Positions 9,693 through 19,088 of a stretch of 64,000 nucleotides of DNA are shown here, in pieces. The translations under genes and the position numbers were made by a program. Below the pieces are notes generated by a model that ran no database searches, was not told the DNA's origin, and saw nothing but the letters and a program-made list of their open reading frames with translations. Position 1 is the stretch's first letter. Each line of letters begins with the position of its first letter. The stretch lies in NCBI RefSeq assembly GCF_013372145.1, contig NZ_CP053827.1, positions 1,364,001 through 1,428,000 of the forward strand, written 5' to 3'. Source of the stretch: Campylobacter hyointestinalis subsp. hyointestinalis. GTDB lineage: Bacteria; Campylobacterota; Campylobacteria; Campylobacterales; Campylobacteraceae.

Positions 9693-10525
9693 TTTTTATC
9701 ATTTTCGTAAATATGATGGGTAACTACTTGTGGGAACGGTATGGAAATGCCATTTTCGTCAAATGCGATTTTCACTTCCTCTAACATTTGATGATAAACA
9801 GCCCAATAATTTTCATTTTTAGCCCAAAAACGGGCTGCTAAATTTACGCTATTATCACCCAAGCTTAGAACTCCAACAAACGGAGCTGGATCGTTTAAAA
9901 TAATATTTTTGCGTGCAGCTATGTCAAGGATGACATCTCTAGCCAATTTTAAATCGTCTTTGTAATCTATACTAAAAGTAAGATCTACTCTTCTGTTGGG
10001 TTTTAGAGAATAGTTAATGATCTTTGAAGATATGACTTGAGAATTTGGAATAATAATAGTTTTGTTATCGCCAGTAGTTAGATACGTACTAAATAAATCT
10101 AGCTCTGTAGCAGTGCCGATAGATCCACTGATATCTATGCTATCTCCAAGCTTGAAAGGTTTGAAAAATATAATGAGAACGCCGGCGCCGATATTGCCAA
10201 AAGTATCTTTAAAAGCCATACCTATAGCCAAACCCACAGCACCAAGAACCGCTACAAAAGACGTAGTCTCTATACCTAAATTTGAAAGCGCGGCTAATAT
10301 AACAAATATAAAAAGCAGTGTTCTTGAACTATTTAGCACAAAATTTGAAAGCATAGGATCTATTTTTGTTTTACATAAGATCTTTCCTAAAACAAAAGTA
10401 AGTTTTGAAATAATCCATTTTCCGATAAAAAATATAAGAATAGAAACTATAAAGTTTAAGCTATACTTGCCCACAAGAGCAAGTATAGCCATATAATCTA
10501 GATTTTGAATAATCTCTAAATTCAT
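9689..10525 (-). CDS. mscS: Small-conductance mechanosensitive channel, MscS family
   Basis: 278 aa. Three N-terminal membrane segments end in a glycine/alanine-rich pore helix (GAVGLAIGMAFKDT), followed by the beta domain FFKPFKLGDSIDISG with the sorting motif IIIPNSQV. This is the minimal MscS layout of an osmotic safety valve in the inner membrane. Its start overlaps the cadF stop (TAATG) and its end overlaps the HAD gene, so cadF-mscS-HAD may be one transcript. Confidence 0.88.
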   Translation of the reverse strand: MNLEIIQNLDYMAILALVGKYSLNFIVSILIFFIGKWIISKLTFVLGKILCKTKIDPMLSNFVLNSSRTLLFIFVILAALSNLGIETTSFVAVLGAVGLAIGMAFKDTFGNIGAGVLIIFFKPFKLGDSIDISGSIGTATELDLFSTYLTTGDNKTIIIPNSQVISSKIINYSLKPNRRVDLTFSIDYKDDLKLARDVILDIAARKNIILNDPAPFVGVLSLGDNSVNLAARFWAKNENYWAVYHQMLEEVKIAFDENGISIPFPQVVTHHIYENDKK

Positions 10526-11547
10526 TATTTATTTCTGAATTTAGCTTCTACACGGCGATTTTCAGCACGTCCTTCTTTTGTAGCGTTTGATGCTACAGGT
10601 TTTGACTCGCCAAATCCCTCTGTAGTGATCTTGCTTTTGCTAACACCCATTTTTTCTAAAACAGATGCAACTGCGTTAGCTCTTTTTAGTGATAGCTTTT
10701 GGTTGTAAACATCTGAACCGGTGCTATCAGTATGTCCTTCTAGGATAATTCTATACTCTGGGTGATCTACCATAACATTTGCTACTTCTTTTATCTTTGC
10801 TTCATACTCAGGGCTAACTGTAGCACTATCAAATGCAAAATTTGCTTTTAAGCTTAAGCGGATAACTTTTTCACAACCGTACTCATCAACAACAACGCCT
10901 TTTGGAGTACCATAGCATCTATCTACATTGTCAAAAACGCCATCGCCATCTTCATCACCGATAGCTGGAGCAATAGGTGCTGGAGCAGGAGCTGCTTTTT
11001 CTTCTACCACTGGAGCAGGAGCTGCCTTAGCAACCTCTCCAAAAGAAACTGCAAATCCAAGAGAGTATAGGAATGTGTTTGATCCGTGATTCCAATCAAG
11101 CGCATCTCTAGCTTCTGCTTTAAGTGCGAAGTTATCTGTAACTTTGTATTTTAAGCCAAGACCAGCTTGAGCAAATCCGCCATCTTCGATATCGTTTGCT
11201 TCATGAGTAAGATCTTGATATCCAAGTCCTAAAAGTCCATAAACTGAAAATACATCAGTCAAAGGAAAATCTTTAATTAAATTTATATAGTATCTTGTTA
11301 GATCAGTATCTTTACCTGATAGGTTTTCAAAAGTTACGTTTTTAGAGTAGTCAAAACCAAGTTCTAATTGACTTAGTAAAAACATATCTAGATTTCTAGC
11401 TATTCTTAAACCTATAAATTTTTGGTCATCAATACCTTGAGTACCTTCTGGATGGGCATATCCCACAACTGGAGTAAATTCGTAGTTATATGCGTTAGCA
11501 CCAAAAAGTGCAGATGCGGCACATAACGCCAAAGCAATCTTTTTCAT
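10525..11547 (-). CDS. cadF: CadF-type outer membrane adhesin, OmpA family
   Basis: 340 aa: a signal peptide (MKKIALALCAASALFGANA), an eight-stranded OmpA-like barrel (about residues 20-170), a Pro/Ala linker, a thrombospondin type 3-like DxDGDGV segment (about 197-215), and a C-terminal peptidoglycan-binding OmpA domain (LEGHTDSTGSDVYNQKLS, then RAENRRVEAKF). C. jejuni CadF binds fibronectin through a four-residue FRLS site at residues 134-137. The equivalent residues here read YKVT, so the binding activity may differ. The gene lies downstream of rpsI, as in C. jejuni. Confidence 0.88.
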   Translation of the reverse strand: MKKIALALCAASALFGANAYNYEFTPVVGYAHPEGTQGIDDQKFIGLRIARNLDMFLLSQLELGFDYSKNVTFENLSGKDTDLTRYYINLIKDFPLTDVFSVYGLLGLGYQDLTHEANDIEDGGFAQAGLGLKYKVTDNFALKAEARDALDWNHGSNTFLYSLGFAVSFGEVAKAAPAPVVEEKAAPAPAPIAPAIGDEDGDGVFDNVDRCYGTPKGVVVDEYGCEKVIRLSLKANFAFDSATVSPEYEAKIKEVANVMVDHPEYRIILEGHTDSTGSDVYNQKLSLKRANAVASVLEKMGVSKSKITTEGFGESKPVASNATKEGRAENRRVEAKFRNK

Positions 11548-11639
11548 TTCTTGTCCTTTATAGAATTTTCATATATTATTTTAGCACAATTTTTTAATTT
11601 TATTATATATTTTTTTAAAAAAATGATTTGAACAATCTG

Positions 11640-11722
11640 CAATAAAAAATTTAGAGGGAGGCGACCACCTAAATCTAGATGGCCGGATAAATTATTACAA
11701 AAAGGAGGTTTACTGTTGAACG
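11640..11722 (-). ncRNA. Possible small RNA in the rpsI-cadF spacer
   Basis: An island of higher GC content sits in a 316-bp AT-rich spacer. On the minus strand there is a TATAAT box (plus coordinates 11728-11733), then about 80 nt ending in a hairpin (ATTTAGG ... CCTCTAAAT) followed by TTTTTT, which looks like an intrinsic terminator. The RNA would hold two CCUCC anti-Shine-Dalgarno stretches. The opposite strand carries AAAAAGGAGG and a 10-codon TTG-started ORF, so an antisense or type I toxin-like arrangement, perhaps decayed, is conceivable. Alternatively it is just part of the cadF 5' leader. Confidence 0.3.
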
Positions 11723-11810
11723 GTATAATTATATATAGAAGTTATTAACTTAATTGAAATTTTTTATAAACTTTTACTAAATAAATAAGACGAAATTTGA
11801 TAGATAATAT

Positions 11811-11842
11811 AAATTTGAAAGCCCAAACGAGCTTCCAAATTT
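11811..11842 (-). terminator. Terminator hairpin after rpsI
   Basis: AAATTTG / CAAATTT with an inner AAGC / GCTT stem, starting 22 bp downstream of the rpsI stop on the minus strand. It marks the end of the rplM-rpsI transcript. Confidence 0.5.
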
Positions 11843-11863
11843 GAGAATATTGAGAAATAAAGA

Positions 11864-12253
11864 TTATCTCTTTGAGAATTGTGGGCTTCTTCTTGCTTTT
11901 CTGCGTCCGTATTTTTTACGCTCAACAACGCGACTATCTCTAGTAAGAAGACCTTGTGGTTTAAGTGCAGCTCTAAAGTCTGCATCTATAGCTGCTAAAG
12001 CTCTTGAAATTCCGTGTCTTAAAGCTTCTGCTTGAGCTGAATAACCACCACCTAAAGTTGAAGCAGTGATATCCATAGAAGTCTCTTGTTTAGTTACAAG
12101 AAGTGGTTGAACAACTTTCAACTTGATAGCTTCGTGTCCGCCAAGCCAAGTGTTTAGATCCATACCATTTACAACTATTTTGCCACTACCTGGTTTTACC
12201 CAAACTTTAGCAACTGCTGTTTTTCTTTTACCTGTTGCGTATGTTGTTGCCAT
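11864..12253 (-). CDS. rpsI: 30S ribosomal protein uS9
   Basis: 129 aa, standard length. The characteristic N-terminus [17 protein letters not shown] and C-terminal [20 protein letters not shown] with the final KR are present; the basic tail reaches the ribosomal P-site tRNA. It follows rplM after 2 bp, the near-universal rplM-rpsI pair. Confidence 0.97.
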   Translation of the reverse strand: MATTYATGKRKTAVAKVWVKPGSGKIVVNGMDLNTWLGGHEAIKLKVVQPLLVTKQETSMDITASTLGGGYSAQAEALRHGISRALAAIDADFRAALKPQGLLTRDSRVVERKKYGRRKARRSPQFSKR

Positions 12254-12255
12254 TA

Positions 12256-12681
12256 TTATTTTCCTTCTTTAGCTATTTGTGCAGTATGTGGGTGTTCATT
12301 TCCCGCATAAACTTTAAGTTTTTTAAGCATTTCTTTTCCGAGTTTTGTTTTTGGAAGCATACCGCGAACTGCTAATTTATAAAGTTTTTCTGGTTTATTT
12401 ACTAATAAATCACCGAATTTTTCACTTTTAACACTGCCAAAATAGCCTGAATGTCTGTGATAAAGTTTAGCTTCAGCTTTATTTGCACCTGTAAATTCAG
12501 CTTTACTTGCATTGATGATAATCACATAGTCACCACAATCAACGTTTGGTGTAAATCCTGGTTTATGTTTGCCACGGAGGTAAGTTGCAGCTTCTGTTAG
12601 TAATCTACCAAATCTCTTTCCAGCTGCATCAAGAACGATCCAATCGCGTTTAACTTCGCTTGGCTTAGTTATATTTGTCAT
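12256..12681 (-). CDS. rplM: 50S ribosomal protein uL13
   Basis: 141 aa. The typical features are [25 protein letters not shown] near the start, an HRHSGYFG block, and [21 protein letters not shown]. It is an early-assembly protein of the large subunit and is co-transcribed with rpsI. The upstream 84 bp to addA should carry the promoter; there is no unusual leader. Confidence 0.97.
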   Translation of the reverse strand: MTNITKPSEVKRDWIVLDAAGKRFGRLLTEAATYLRGKHKPGFTPNVDCGDYVIIINASKAEFTGANKAEAKLYHRHSGYFGSVKSEKFGDLLVNKPEKLYKLAVRGMLPKTKLGKEMLKKLKVYAGNEHPHTAQIAKEGK

Positions 12682-12765
12682 AATCTTGCCTTTTATTCTT
12701 TAATTAGAGTTCGAATTATATCTAAAATTACTTAAATTTTACTGAATTTAAGAATATTTTTATAA

Positions 12766-15525
12766 TTAAATTTGAACGTCTAAAAGCTCTATTTTATCTT
12801 TTAAAATATAAACTATTTTCCCATAAACTCGGTACTGCGGATAAATTTGAGATAAAATTTCCACATATTCTTTGACTTGATCCAAATTTGAATCAATATA
12901 ATTTTTTGAACTTTTATAGTCAAACACTATCATCTCGTTTTCACCGACACAAAGCATATCTAAGCGTTTTATCTCGCCTTCAAATGCGATACCCTGTTCT
13001 TTTAAGATAATTTTAGCATTTAGTAAATTTAAAAACTCATCACATTTTATCAAATTTAAAATACGCTCATAAATTTCATCTAAAACACTAGTTTCTAGCA
13101 AAGAACCAAATTCATTTAAAAGCGCTATGTGAGCATTTTGCAAAGATGATTCGCTAAAGCCATCCATCATCTCCAAAGCGTAATGTAAAGCCTTACCAAA
13201 ATAGATAGAGCTTAGCTCACTCAAAGACCGATCTTTTACCGTTTTAATATCTTGTTTTTTTACTTTTTCAAAAGGTTTTAGATGGATCTGCTCTAAAGAT
13301 TTCTTTTCATCTTTTTTAGAAACCACCTCTCCTATCTCCATAGAATTTAGATGCAAATATTCATTTTGCGTATTTTTACCGTATGGTTTAAAATAAGATA
13401 TGTTTTTCCCATCAGGATCTGATTTTGCCATAATTAAAAGATTTGACTTTGCACGTGTGAGCGCTACATAAAGCTTGTTTAGATCTTCTTGTCTATCTAG
13501 AAGCTCTCCTGTTTGCTTTAAATTTATATACTCTTTATCGCCTATACTTCCTAACGCTTTATCATTTAATTTTATATTCCATTTTTTATTTTTGTCGTCA
13601 TATTCGCTTAAAAAAGGTTCTTTTCTTGAATCTTTATTACCTAAAAAATCCACGACTATAACAGTGTCAAACTCAAGCCCTTTGCTTTTATGCACACTCA
13701 TCAAAGAAATACCTTGATGGCTCGTATCTGCGCTTTGTTCTCCTCTTTTAGCTATATTAAAAATAAGATCAAAAATATCTTTATAATCAGAGCTTATTTC
13801 ATAAAGTTTGAGTAAATTTTTATCAAAACAAGATAGTTTTAGATATTTTGCGACAAATTTAAGCGTAGAGCAGAGACTATTTTCTATCTTTAGATTTAAA
13901 ATATTAGGCTTGTATCCCAAAAATTCATTTAAGGTTTGAGCATAAATTTCATCTTTAAACAAACAGTATTTTATAAACTCCAAAACAAGTCTAACACTAA
14001 GTGTATCGATAAGCAAATTTGTACTACTTGAAACTACTGGAATGCTATGATCTTCTAGATACTCTTTGATTTTTGTTATATCGTTATTTTTCCAGCAAAG
14101 CACGGCTATATCATTATACGAAACATTTTTAGAAGTTAGAAATTCTATCTTTTTTCTAAGCGCTTCTAAAAAATCGTCTTTATCAAACTGTGAAATACCA
14201 ACGTATCCGTTTTCATTTGACTTTGGAATTTGCGCGATAAAACCGCTTATCTTATCTTTAAAGGTTTGATTTACGAAATTTACTATATGCTTTGCACTTC
14301 TATAATTATGCTCCAAATGCTCTATTTTTATCTGTTTAAATTTGTCTGCAAGTTTATAAAAAAGCTCTTTTTTAGCACCACGAAAACGGTAAATGCTCTG
14401 TTTTGTATCACCCACGTAAAACAGACTTCCAACGCCATTTATGCTATCCCCACTCAAAGCCTCTTCTATCAAAGGAAAAAGTATCTCATACTGTAAAACA
14501 TTCGTATCTTGAAACTCATCTATTAGTATATGTTTTATACGTCCATCTATCCTAAAATACAGCATCTCTTTGTCTAAATCTTTACTTAGAAGGTTATACA
14601 CTAACTTTGTCACGTCACCAAATTCAAGGGAATTTTTAGTTTTTAAAACATCAGTTCGAACTTGTTTATAAGTGTCTATAAACTTTAACAACTCATTTAT
14701 TCTAAATTTCTCATACGACTTATAGTAATCCCTCAAAAGATCTAATAACTCTTCTCTTAAAGATAAAAATTTATCATCGTCGTCTGTTTTACGAAAGTAT
14801 CTTGTACCCTCAAATTTATCTATTATAGGCTTTTCAACGATCTCTCTTATAGATTTAGCGTTAAAATTACCTAAAAGATAGCTATTTGTGTAATTTAACT
14901 GCGAGTATCGCCCTAGCTCATCAAATTTACTAAGTACGTTTTTTGGATCTGGAAACGGATTATTTGCATCGATGTCTATCTCATCAAGTTTCATATATAG
15001 CTTTTCTATACTCTCTAAAACGCCATTTTTACCGCCTTCTACGCTTTGTATATAATGAGCAAATGAGCTTAAAAGTCCATTTTCATACAACGCTTTTATG
15101 AAATCAGCTCTTACAAGATCGCTTTCATCTTGTCCTACACTAAAATCTGGCATAAAACCTAAATTTAGACTAAACTGCCTAAGCACCATAGTAAAAAACG
15201 AATCAAAAGTAGATATTTTTAGCTCCGCTCTTAAAAAGCTGTCCATATATTTATCTCTTAGAGCTAAAACTTCATCTTCGCTAAGACCTAGCATAGCGCA
15301 AAGCTCTTCTAACTCTCCTTTTGATCTGCCGTCTTCTTTTAAATGAAGATCGCAAAAAGCAGAAGTGATACGCTGCTTCATCTCGTTTGCCGCTTTTTTT
15401 GTGAAAGTTAGTGCTAGGATCTTTGAGATGTCGTTTCCTTGCAAAACAAGAGCGATATAGCGAACTGAAAGAGCAAATGTTTTTCCACTTCCAGCGCTCG
15501 CTTCTAAAGCCAGATATGGCGTCAT
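12766..15525 (-). CDS. addA: AddA-type helicase/nuclease subunit (RecB-like)
   Basis: About 919 aa. A Walker A motif lies at the very start (LEASAGSGKTF), followed by UvrD/Rep superfamily helicase motifs (LTFTKKAANEMKQR, DEFQDTN, VGDTKQSIYRFRGA, MSVHKSKGLEFD, YVALTRA) and a C-terminal RecB-type nuclease with FDYKSS. With AddB it processes double-strand breaks for RecA, the RecBCD equivalent in this group. The start is set at the ATG that overlaps the addB stop as ATGA with GGAG upstream; an in-frame codon 18 bp earlier is less likely. Confidence 0.9.
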   Translation of the reverse strand: MTPYLALEASAGSGKTFALSVRYIALVLQGNDISKILALTFTKKAANEMKQRITSAFCDLHLKEDGRSKGELEELCAMLGLSEDEVLALRDKYMDSFLRAELKISTFDSFFTMVLRQFSLNLGFMPDFSVGQDESDLVRADFIKALYENGLLSSFAHYIQSVEGGKNGVLESIEKLYMKLDEIDIDANNPFPDPKNVLSKFDELGRYSQLNYTNSYLLGNFNAKSIREIVEKPIIDKFEGTRYFRKTDDDDKFLSLREELLDLLRDYYKSYEKFRINELLKFIDTYKQVRTDVLKTKNSLEFGDVTKLVYNLLSKDLDKEMLYFRIDGRIKHILIDEFQDTNVLQYEILFPLIEEALSGDSINGVGSLFYVGDTKQSIYRFRGAKKELFYKLADKFKQIKIEHLEHNYRSAKHIVNFVNQTFKDKISGFIAQIPKSNENGYVGISQFDKDDFLEALRKKIEFLTSKNVSYNDIAVLCWKNNDITKIKEYLEDHSIPVVSSSTNLLIDTLSVRLVLEFIKYCLFKDEIYAQTLNEFLGYKPNILNLKIENSLCSTLKFVAKYLKLSCFDKNLLKLYEISSDYKDIFDLIFNIAKRGEQSADTSHQGISLMSVHKSKGLEFDTVIVVDFLGNKDSRKEPFLSEYDDKNKKWNIKLNDKALGSIGDKEYINLKQTGELLDRQEDLNKLYVALTRAKSNLLIMAKSDPDGKNISYFKPYGKNTQNEYLHLNSMEIGEVVSKKDEKKSLEQIHLKPFEKVKKQDIKTVKDRSLSELSSIYFGKALHYALEMMDGFSESSLQNAHIALLNEFGSLLETSVLDEIYERILNLIKCDEFLNLLNAKIILKEQGIAFEGEIKRLDMLCVGENEMIVFDYKSSKNYIDSNLDQVKEYVEILSQIYPQYRVYGKIVYILKDKIELLDVQI

Positions 15526-17879
15526 TTGAGCTCCTTTTTGCAAAACAAAGCGTAGTCACAATACGCACAAGCCTTAGGGTTTCTCTCAAAACAAACTTCG
15601 CTGGAAAACTCAGCTTTAAGAGAGTTTATACACTCTTTTAGCGTGTCTAAATTTGATCCGTTTTTTATAAATTCATTATTCAAAAAGCTAAAATAACAAG
15701 ACTCACACTTCCCATAAAGAGCTTCATAGAATGCAAGTTGAAATGACTTTTCATTTACAGCTCCAGTTTTATAATCTATGAGTAGATCATAGTCTAGCCC
15801 TCTATCTATCCTATCGATTTTACCAGTTATTTCTATGCCACAAAGTTTACTAGTAAAAGTTTTTTCACACTCTATGACTTTAAATCCGGATCTAAAATGC
15901 TCATTTTGAATATTTTCAAATTCGTCTAATTTTAATTTAAAAAGCTCGAAATCAAGCAAATTTATTCTATTTTTATAGCTTTTCAAAATAGAATAAAACT
16001 CGTTTTTGTCAAATTTATCACTAAATTTAGAAAAATACGCCCTTAGACATTCGTGTATAATACTGCCAAATTCGTTTGCTTTTGTTTCATCTGTAAAATT
16101 TCTATATCCGCCAATTTTCAAAATATATTTATAATAATATTTTCTTTTACAAGTATTGTACGTATCTAGTCTCGAAAAAGATAGCGGATAGCTAAAAAAA
16201 TCATGCTTTAAAATGATGTCTCTAAGAGATAAGTCCAGATTTGCACTTTCTTTATTTAATGCTTGCAAATAGCTGTCTTGTGGATATTTTTCATCTTTGT
16301 ATATATCAAAATCTCGTGCAAATCTAGACACGATATGCTCTTCATCGCTAAGATAAGATATGCTTACGAATTTAGCACGATTTATCAAGCTTTCATAGTA
16401 AAATCTTTGTAAATTTTCTCTATCTAAATGACTGATCAGTCCTGCTTTTTTTCTCACAGATGAGCTTAAAAACATCTCTTTTTGGCTAGGATGCGGAACG
16501 AGATTGTCATTAAAGTCGACTATGACAACAGCGTCATAAATTTTTGATCTGCTCTCCAAGATCCCCAAAACAGTTACTTCGCCACCGCCGACCATACTAA
16601 GCGAGATCTCTTTTAGCTTCATCAAAAAGATCTCCAAAATAGCATCTAAGCTAAACTCATTATCGCTTAAAAGCTGTTTTAGGACAAATTGTTCATTTTT
16701 TAAGATCTCATTTATGTCACTGCTAATCTCCAAAGTATTTACAATATCCCAAAGCAGTTCACTAAATCTCTCAAAACTACATTTTTGCTGGTAATTTTCT
16801 AGCAATCTTTGATAAATTTCACTCGGAAATTTAAAATAATTAAGCAAAGAAATAATACTATTTAAGCTACTACTTTTTTCTAGATAGGCATCGTCAAAAC
16901 TATATGCTAAGCCATCATCAAGAGCAGTTTTTAAAGCATTTAGCAAGATGTATATATTTTCATTTTTGAAACTTTTGCCCATCGCGTAGTTAAGCATATT
17001 GTTTTCATCAAGATTAACCAAAGTTTCGCAAAAGCTCTCATCTGGTAAAACAACTGCTATATTTTTAGGATCGACTCCTTTTCTGATGAACTCAGAAACT
17101 TCATCAAAAATATATGCGCATTGCAGACTTCTGATTGAAAATTCTTTTATTTTAATAGTGTGATTTTTAGAAGTTTCTTTTTGAGATACTATTTCTTTTT
17201 GACCTAAATTTAAAGTGTATTCTTTTCCTATATCGAATTTAAGCCCGGAAATTTGAGCTATGCTAGATACTGTTTTTTGATTAAATTTACTAGAAGTAAA
17301 ATTTAAAAAAACAGAGCATTTTTTAGCTATGCTAGATATAATCTCAAGATCAAATTTAGACAAAATGCCGTCTATTTGCAAATGGATCTCATCATAATGT
17401 TTTATAAAGTCGAAATTTATCTCAAACTCATCACAAACGCTGATATCATCATAAAATCCACTATTTTTCAGCATAGCAAAATAAGTTTTTTGAAGCTCTT
17501 CAAGTATGCTTAAATGCTCATCATAACCAGCATACACATCACTTTGCCTAAGAGTATTTATATCGACTCGCTCTCTTTTTAACTCTTTAAAAAAAGAAAA
17601 AAGATAATCACTATTTTTTAGGAACGCAAAAAACTCAGTAGGGATACCGAGTTTGGCCGAAACTTTTTTAGTTGCTTTGGCCGCTTTTTGCATAATGAGA
17701 AGTCGCTCTACCAAACTAGCTTTTTTTAAATTTCTAACCAAAATCACTTTTTTTTCAAATTCAGCTATAGTTATAGCTTTTTGTAGAAGAGCATTTTTTA
17801 AAGAGTTGTTAGAGTAAAAATCCCTAACATTTCTTGAAGAACTCAGAACATTTAAAACTCTATTTTGCGTAAAATTCAA
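15522..17879 (-). CDS. addB: AddB-type exonuclease subunit
   Basis: 785 aa. The C-terminal PD-(D/E)xK nuclease is visible: ECLRAYF, then LLIDYKTGAVNE, QLAFYEALY. The four-cysteine iron-sulphur staple typical of AddB is also present, with one Cys in YNTCKRKYYYKY and three in CAYCDYALFC near the end. The N-terminal half is a degenerate helicase fold without a clear Walker A motif, as expected when AddB is shorter than the Bacillus protein. It overlaps addA by 4 bp. The proposed TTG start overlaps the FixH-like gene by 20 bp and is uncertain. Confidence 0.85.
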   Translation of the reverse strand: MNFTQNRVLNVLSSSRNVRDFYSNNSLKNALLQKAITIAEFEKKVILVRNLKKASLVERLLIMQKAAKATKKVSAKLGIPTEFFAFLKNSDYLFSFFKELKRERVDINTLRQSDVYAGYDEHLSILEELQKTYFAMLKNSGFYDDISVCDEFEINFDFIKHYDEIHLQIDGILSKFDLEIISSIAKKCSVFLNFTSSKFNQKTVSSIAQISGLKFDIGKEYTLNLGQKEIVSQKETSKNHTIKIKEFSIRSLQCAYIFDEVSEFIRKGVDPKNIAVVLPDESFCETLVNLDENNMLNYAMGKSFKNENIYILLNALKTALDDGLAYSFDDAYLEKSSSLNSIISLLNYFKFPSEIYQRLLENYQQKCSFERFSELLWDIVNTLEISSDINEILKNEQFVLKQLLSDNEFSLDAILEIFLMKLKEISLSMVGGGEVTVLGILESRSKIYDAVVIVDFNDNLVPHPSQKEMFLSSSVRKKAGLISHLDRENLQRFYYESLINRAKFVSISYLSDEEHIVSRFARDFDIYKDEKYPQDSYLQALNKESANLDLSLRDIILKHDFFSYPLSFSRLDTYNTCKRKYYYKYILKIGGYRNFTDETKANEFGSIIHECLRAYFSKFSDKFDKNEFYSILKSYKNRINLLDFELFKLKLDEFENIQNEHFRSGFKVIECEKTFTSKLCGIEITGKIDRIDRGLDYDLLIDYKTGAVNEKSFQLAFYEALYGKCESCYFSFLNNEFIKNGSNLDTLKECINSLKAEFSSEVCFERNPKACAYCDYALFCKKELK

Positions 17880-18390
17880 ATTTATAAAATCCTATGCTAT
17901 TTGGGTTAGAGGTAAGCTTCATCTTAACTTCCCAGCGTCCAGCTTTGTCTAAAATAAAGCTATTTATTTTAAGCTTTCCATTATCTAAGCTATATGTTAA
18001 GTTTTTATCAAAATCGCCAGTATGCGGTCTAGTTAGAAGTAAATTTATATCTAAATTTGAAGCATTAGTATCAAAAATGAGCTCTATAGGTTTGTTTATA
18101 TCAACGACCGGAACTACCCTATTTCGTCTTAATATCTCTGGTTTATTTGTGTTATTTTTTTGATCTATTAGTATAGTTGCGTTTTGATCAAATTTAAAAT
18201 CTAAGTCAAATTTAGCCTGAGCGGCATTTATTTCATTATAATTATTTTCAACGTTTTGATATTTATCAAAATAGAAATTATCCATATGTACCGGAAAGTC
18301 CAGCGAATAATAAATAGTATAAGCACAAGCACATACTATAGCAAAAATCGAACCCAAAATACCGTAAGGCCAAAATGTTTTTTTATGCAT
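17860..18390 (-). CDS. FixH/CcoH-like cbb3 oxidase accessory protein
   Basis: 176 aa with one N-terminal membrane segment preceded by KTFWPYGI, the usual opening of FixH-family proteins, then a periplasmic beta-rich domain with a TRPHTGDFD motif and a C-terminal GRWEVKMKL strand. FixH/CcoH proteins help assemble and stabilise cbb3 cytochrome oxidase. It lies four genes downstream of ccoP in the same direction and overlaps its upstream gene by 8 bp (AGAGGA ribosome site inside that gene). The family call rests on the N-terminus and context. Confidence 0.6.
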   Translation of the reverse strand: MHKKTFWPYGILGSIFAIVCACAYTIYYSLDFPVHMDNFYFDKYQNVENNYNEINAAQAKFDLDFKFDQNATILIDQKNNTNKPEILRRNRVVPVVDINKPIELIFDTNASNLDINLLLTRPHTGDFDKNLTYSLDNGKLKINSFILDKAGRWEVKMKLTSNPNSIGFYKFEFYAK

Positions 18391-18988
18391 GAAGTCCTCT
18401 TTTAAATTTTCGCACCAAAAATACGACTATTACTAAAAACATCGAACCATAAACAAAATATCTAAGTAAATTTAATGTAGTTTTATTTGAATTTCCTATA
18501 GAATTTACTAAAATGACGTCTTTACTTTTAGCTACCATATCAGATATATCGGCGTATCCGTTTAGCATAGCTGCGTTGTAGATATCCTCACCTTTATTTG
18601 ATACTAATATGGGAAGTATGGTTCCTACTTCAGGATAAGGGCTTAAAACAGCGTCTTTATCAAACAAAGCGTAAGCATCGTCTGAAGCAAATATATCTAC
18701 TTTGCCTGATTTTTTATCTTCCGTTTTAGGTGAAATAGCTAATAAAATATAAGGTTTTTTAAGATTGCTTTCGTGATCTTTTGTAGCAGATCTCAGATCG
18801 CTATCTTTAGTAGTTATAAGATCTAAAGTTACGCCGGTTTTTTCTTTGAGTTCAGAACCTATTTGGTTCAATTTGGTTCTTACGTTATCACTTATAATGC
18901 CTGCATTGTCTATAACAATGCCATTTAAATTTGAAACTGATAAAAGAGCGGCTATCAAACCGCTCTTAAAAAATGTAGATAACTTCAT
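18383..18988 (-). CDS. TPM-domain-like periplasmic membrane protein
   Basis: About 201 aa: a signal-like N-terminus, a domain of about 130 residues opening IVIDNAGIISDNVRTKL and containing GVTLDLITT and YILLAISP, and one C-terminal membrane segment followed by KFKRG. This is the order of TPM (Psb32/YgcG-like) domain proteins, which are poorly understood. Here it is embedded in the cbb3 operon, which suggests a role in oxidase assembly or membrane quality control. ATG 18988 is chosen because it overlaps the stop of the preceding 33-aa gene as ATGA; a longer TTG-started reading is possible. Confidence 0.55.
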   Translation of the reverse strand: MKLSTFFKSGLIAALLSVSNLNGIVIDNAGIISDNVRTKLNQIGSELKEKTGVTLDLITTKDSDLRSATKDHESNLKKPYILLAISPKTEDKKSGKVDIFASDDAYALFDKDAVLSPYPEVGTILPILVSNKGEDIYNAAMLNGYADISDMVAKSKDVILVNSIGNSNKTTLNLLRYFVYGSMFLVIVVFLVRKFKRGLHA

Positions 18989-19086
18989 CCGATAAATAGA
19001 TGATTTGGAGTTAAAACAGACCAAGCAGTTATAGCTGCTGCTATTATAAGACCAATTACAATAAGTGAATCTAAAATATTTGACAT
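18985..19086 (-). CDS. 33-aa single-span membrane peptide in the cbb3 operon
   Basis: A small ORF read directly from the sequence: MSNILDSLIVIGLIIAAAIT followed by AWSVLTPNHLFIG. It has a proper ribosome site (GGAG, 5 nt before the ATG), begins 2 bp after the DUF4006 gene, and its stop overlaps the next ATG (ATGA). The fit on both sides argues that it is translated. It is almost entirely one membrane helix with an aromatic C-terminal face, like small oxidase subunits such as CcoM or CydX. A role as an oxidase subunit is inference. Confidence 0.6.
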   Translation of the reverse strand: MSNILDSLIVIGLIIAAAITAWSVLTPNHLFIG

Positions 19087-19088
19087 TT

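Noticed and set aside
11764-11985. 73-aa minus-strand ORF over the rpsI end
   Set aside because: It runs through the rpsI terminator and the 3' end of rpsI in another frame, with no ribosome site.
15281-15589. 102-aa minus-strand ORF at the addA/addB junction
   Set aside because: It lies inside addA and addB in another frame, and its composition (R/S-rich) is that of a shadow frame.
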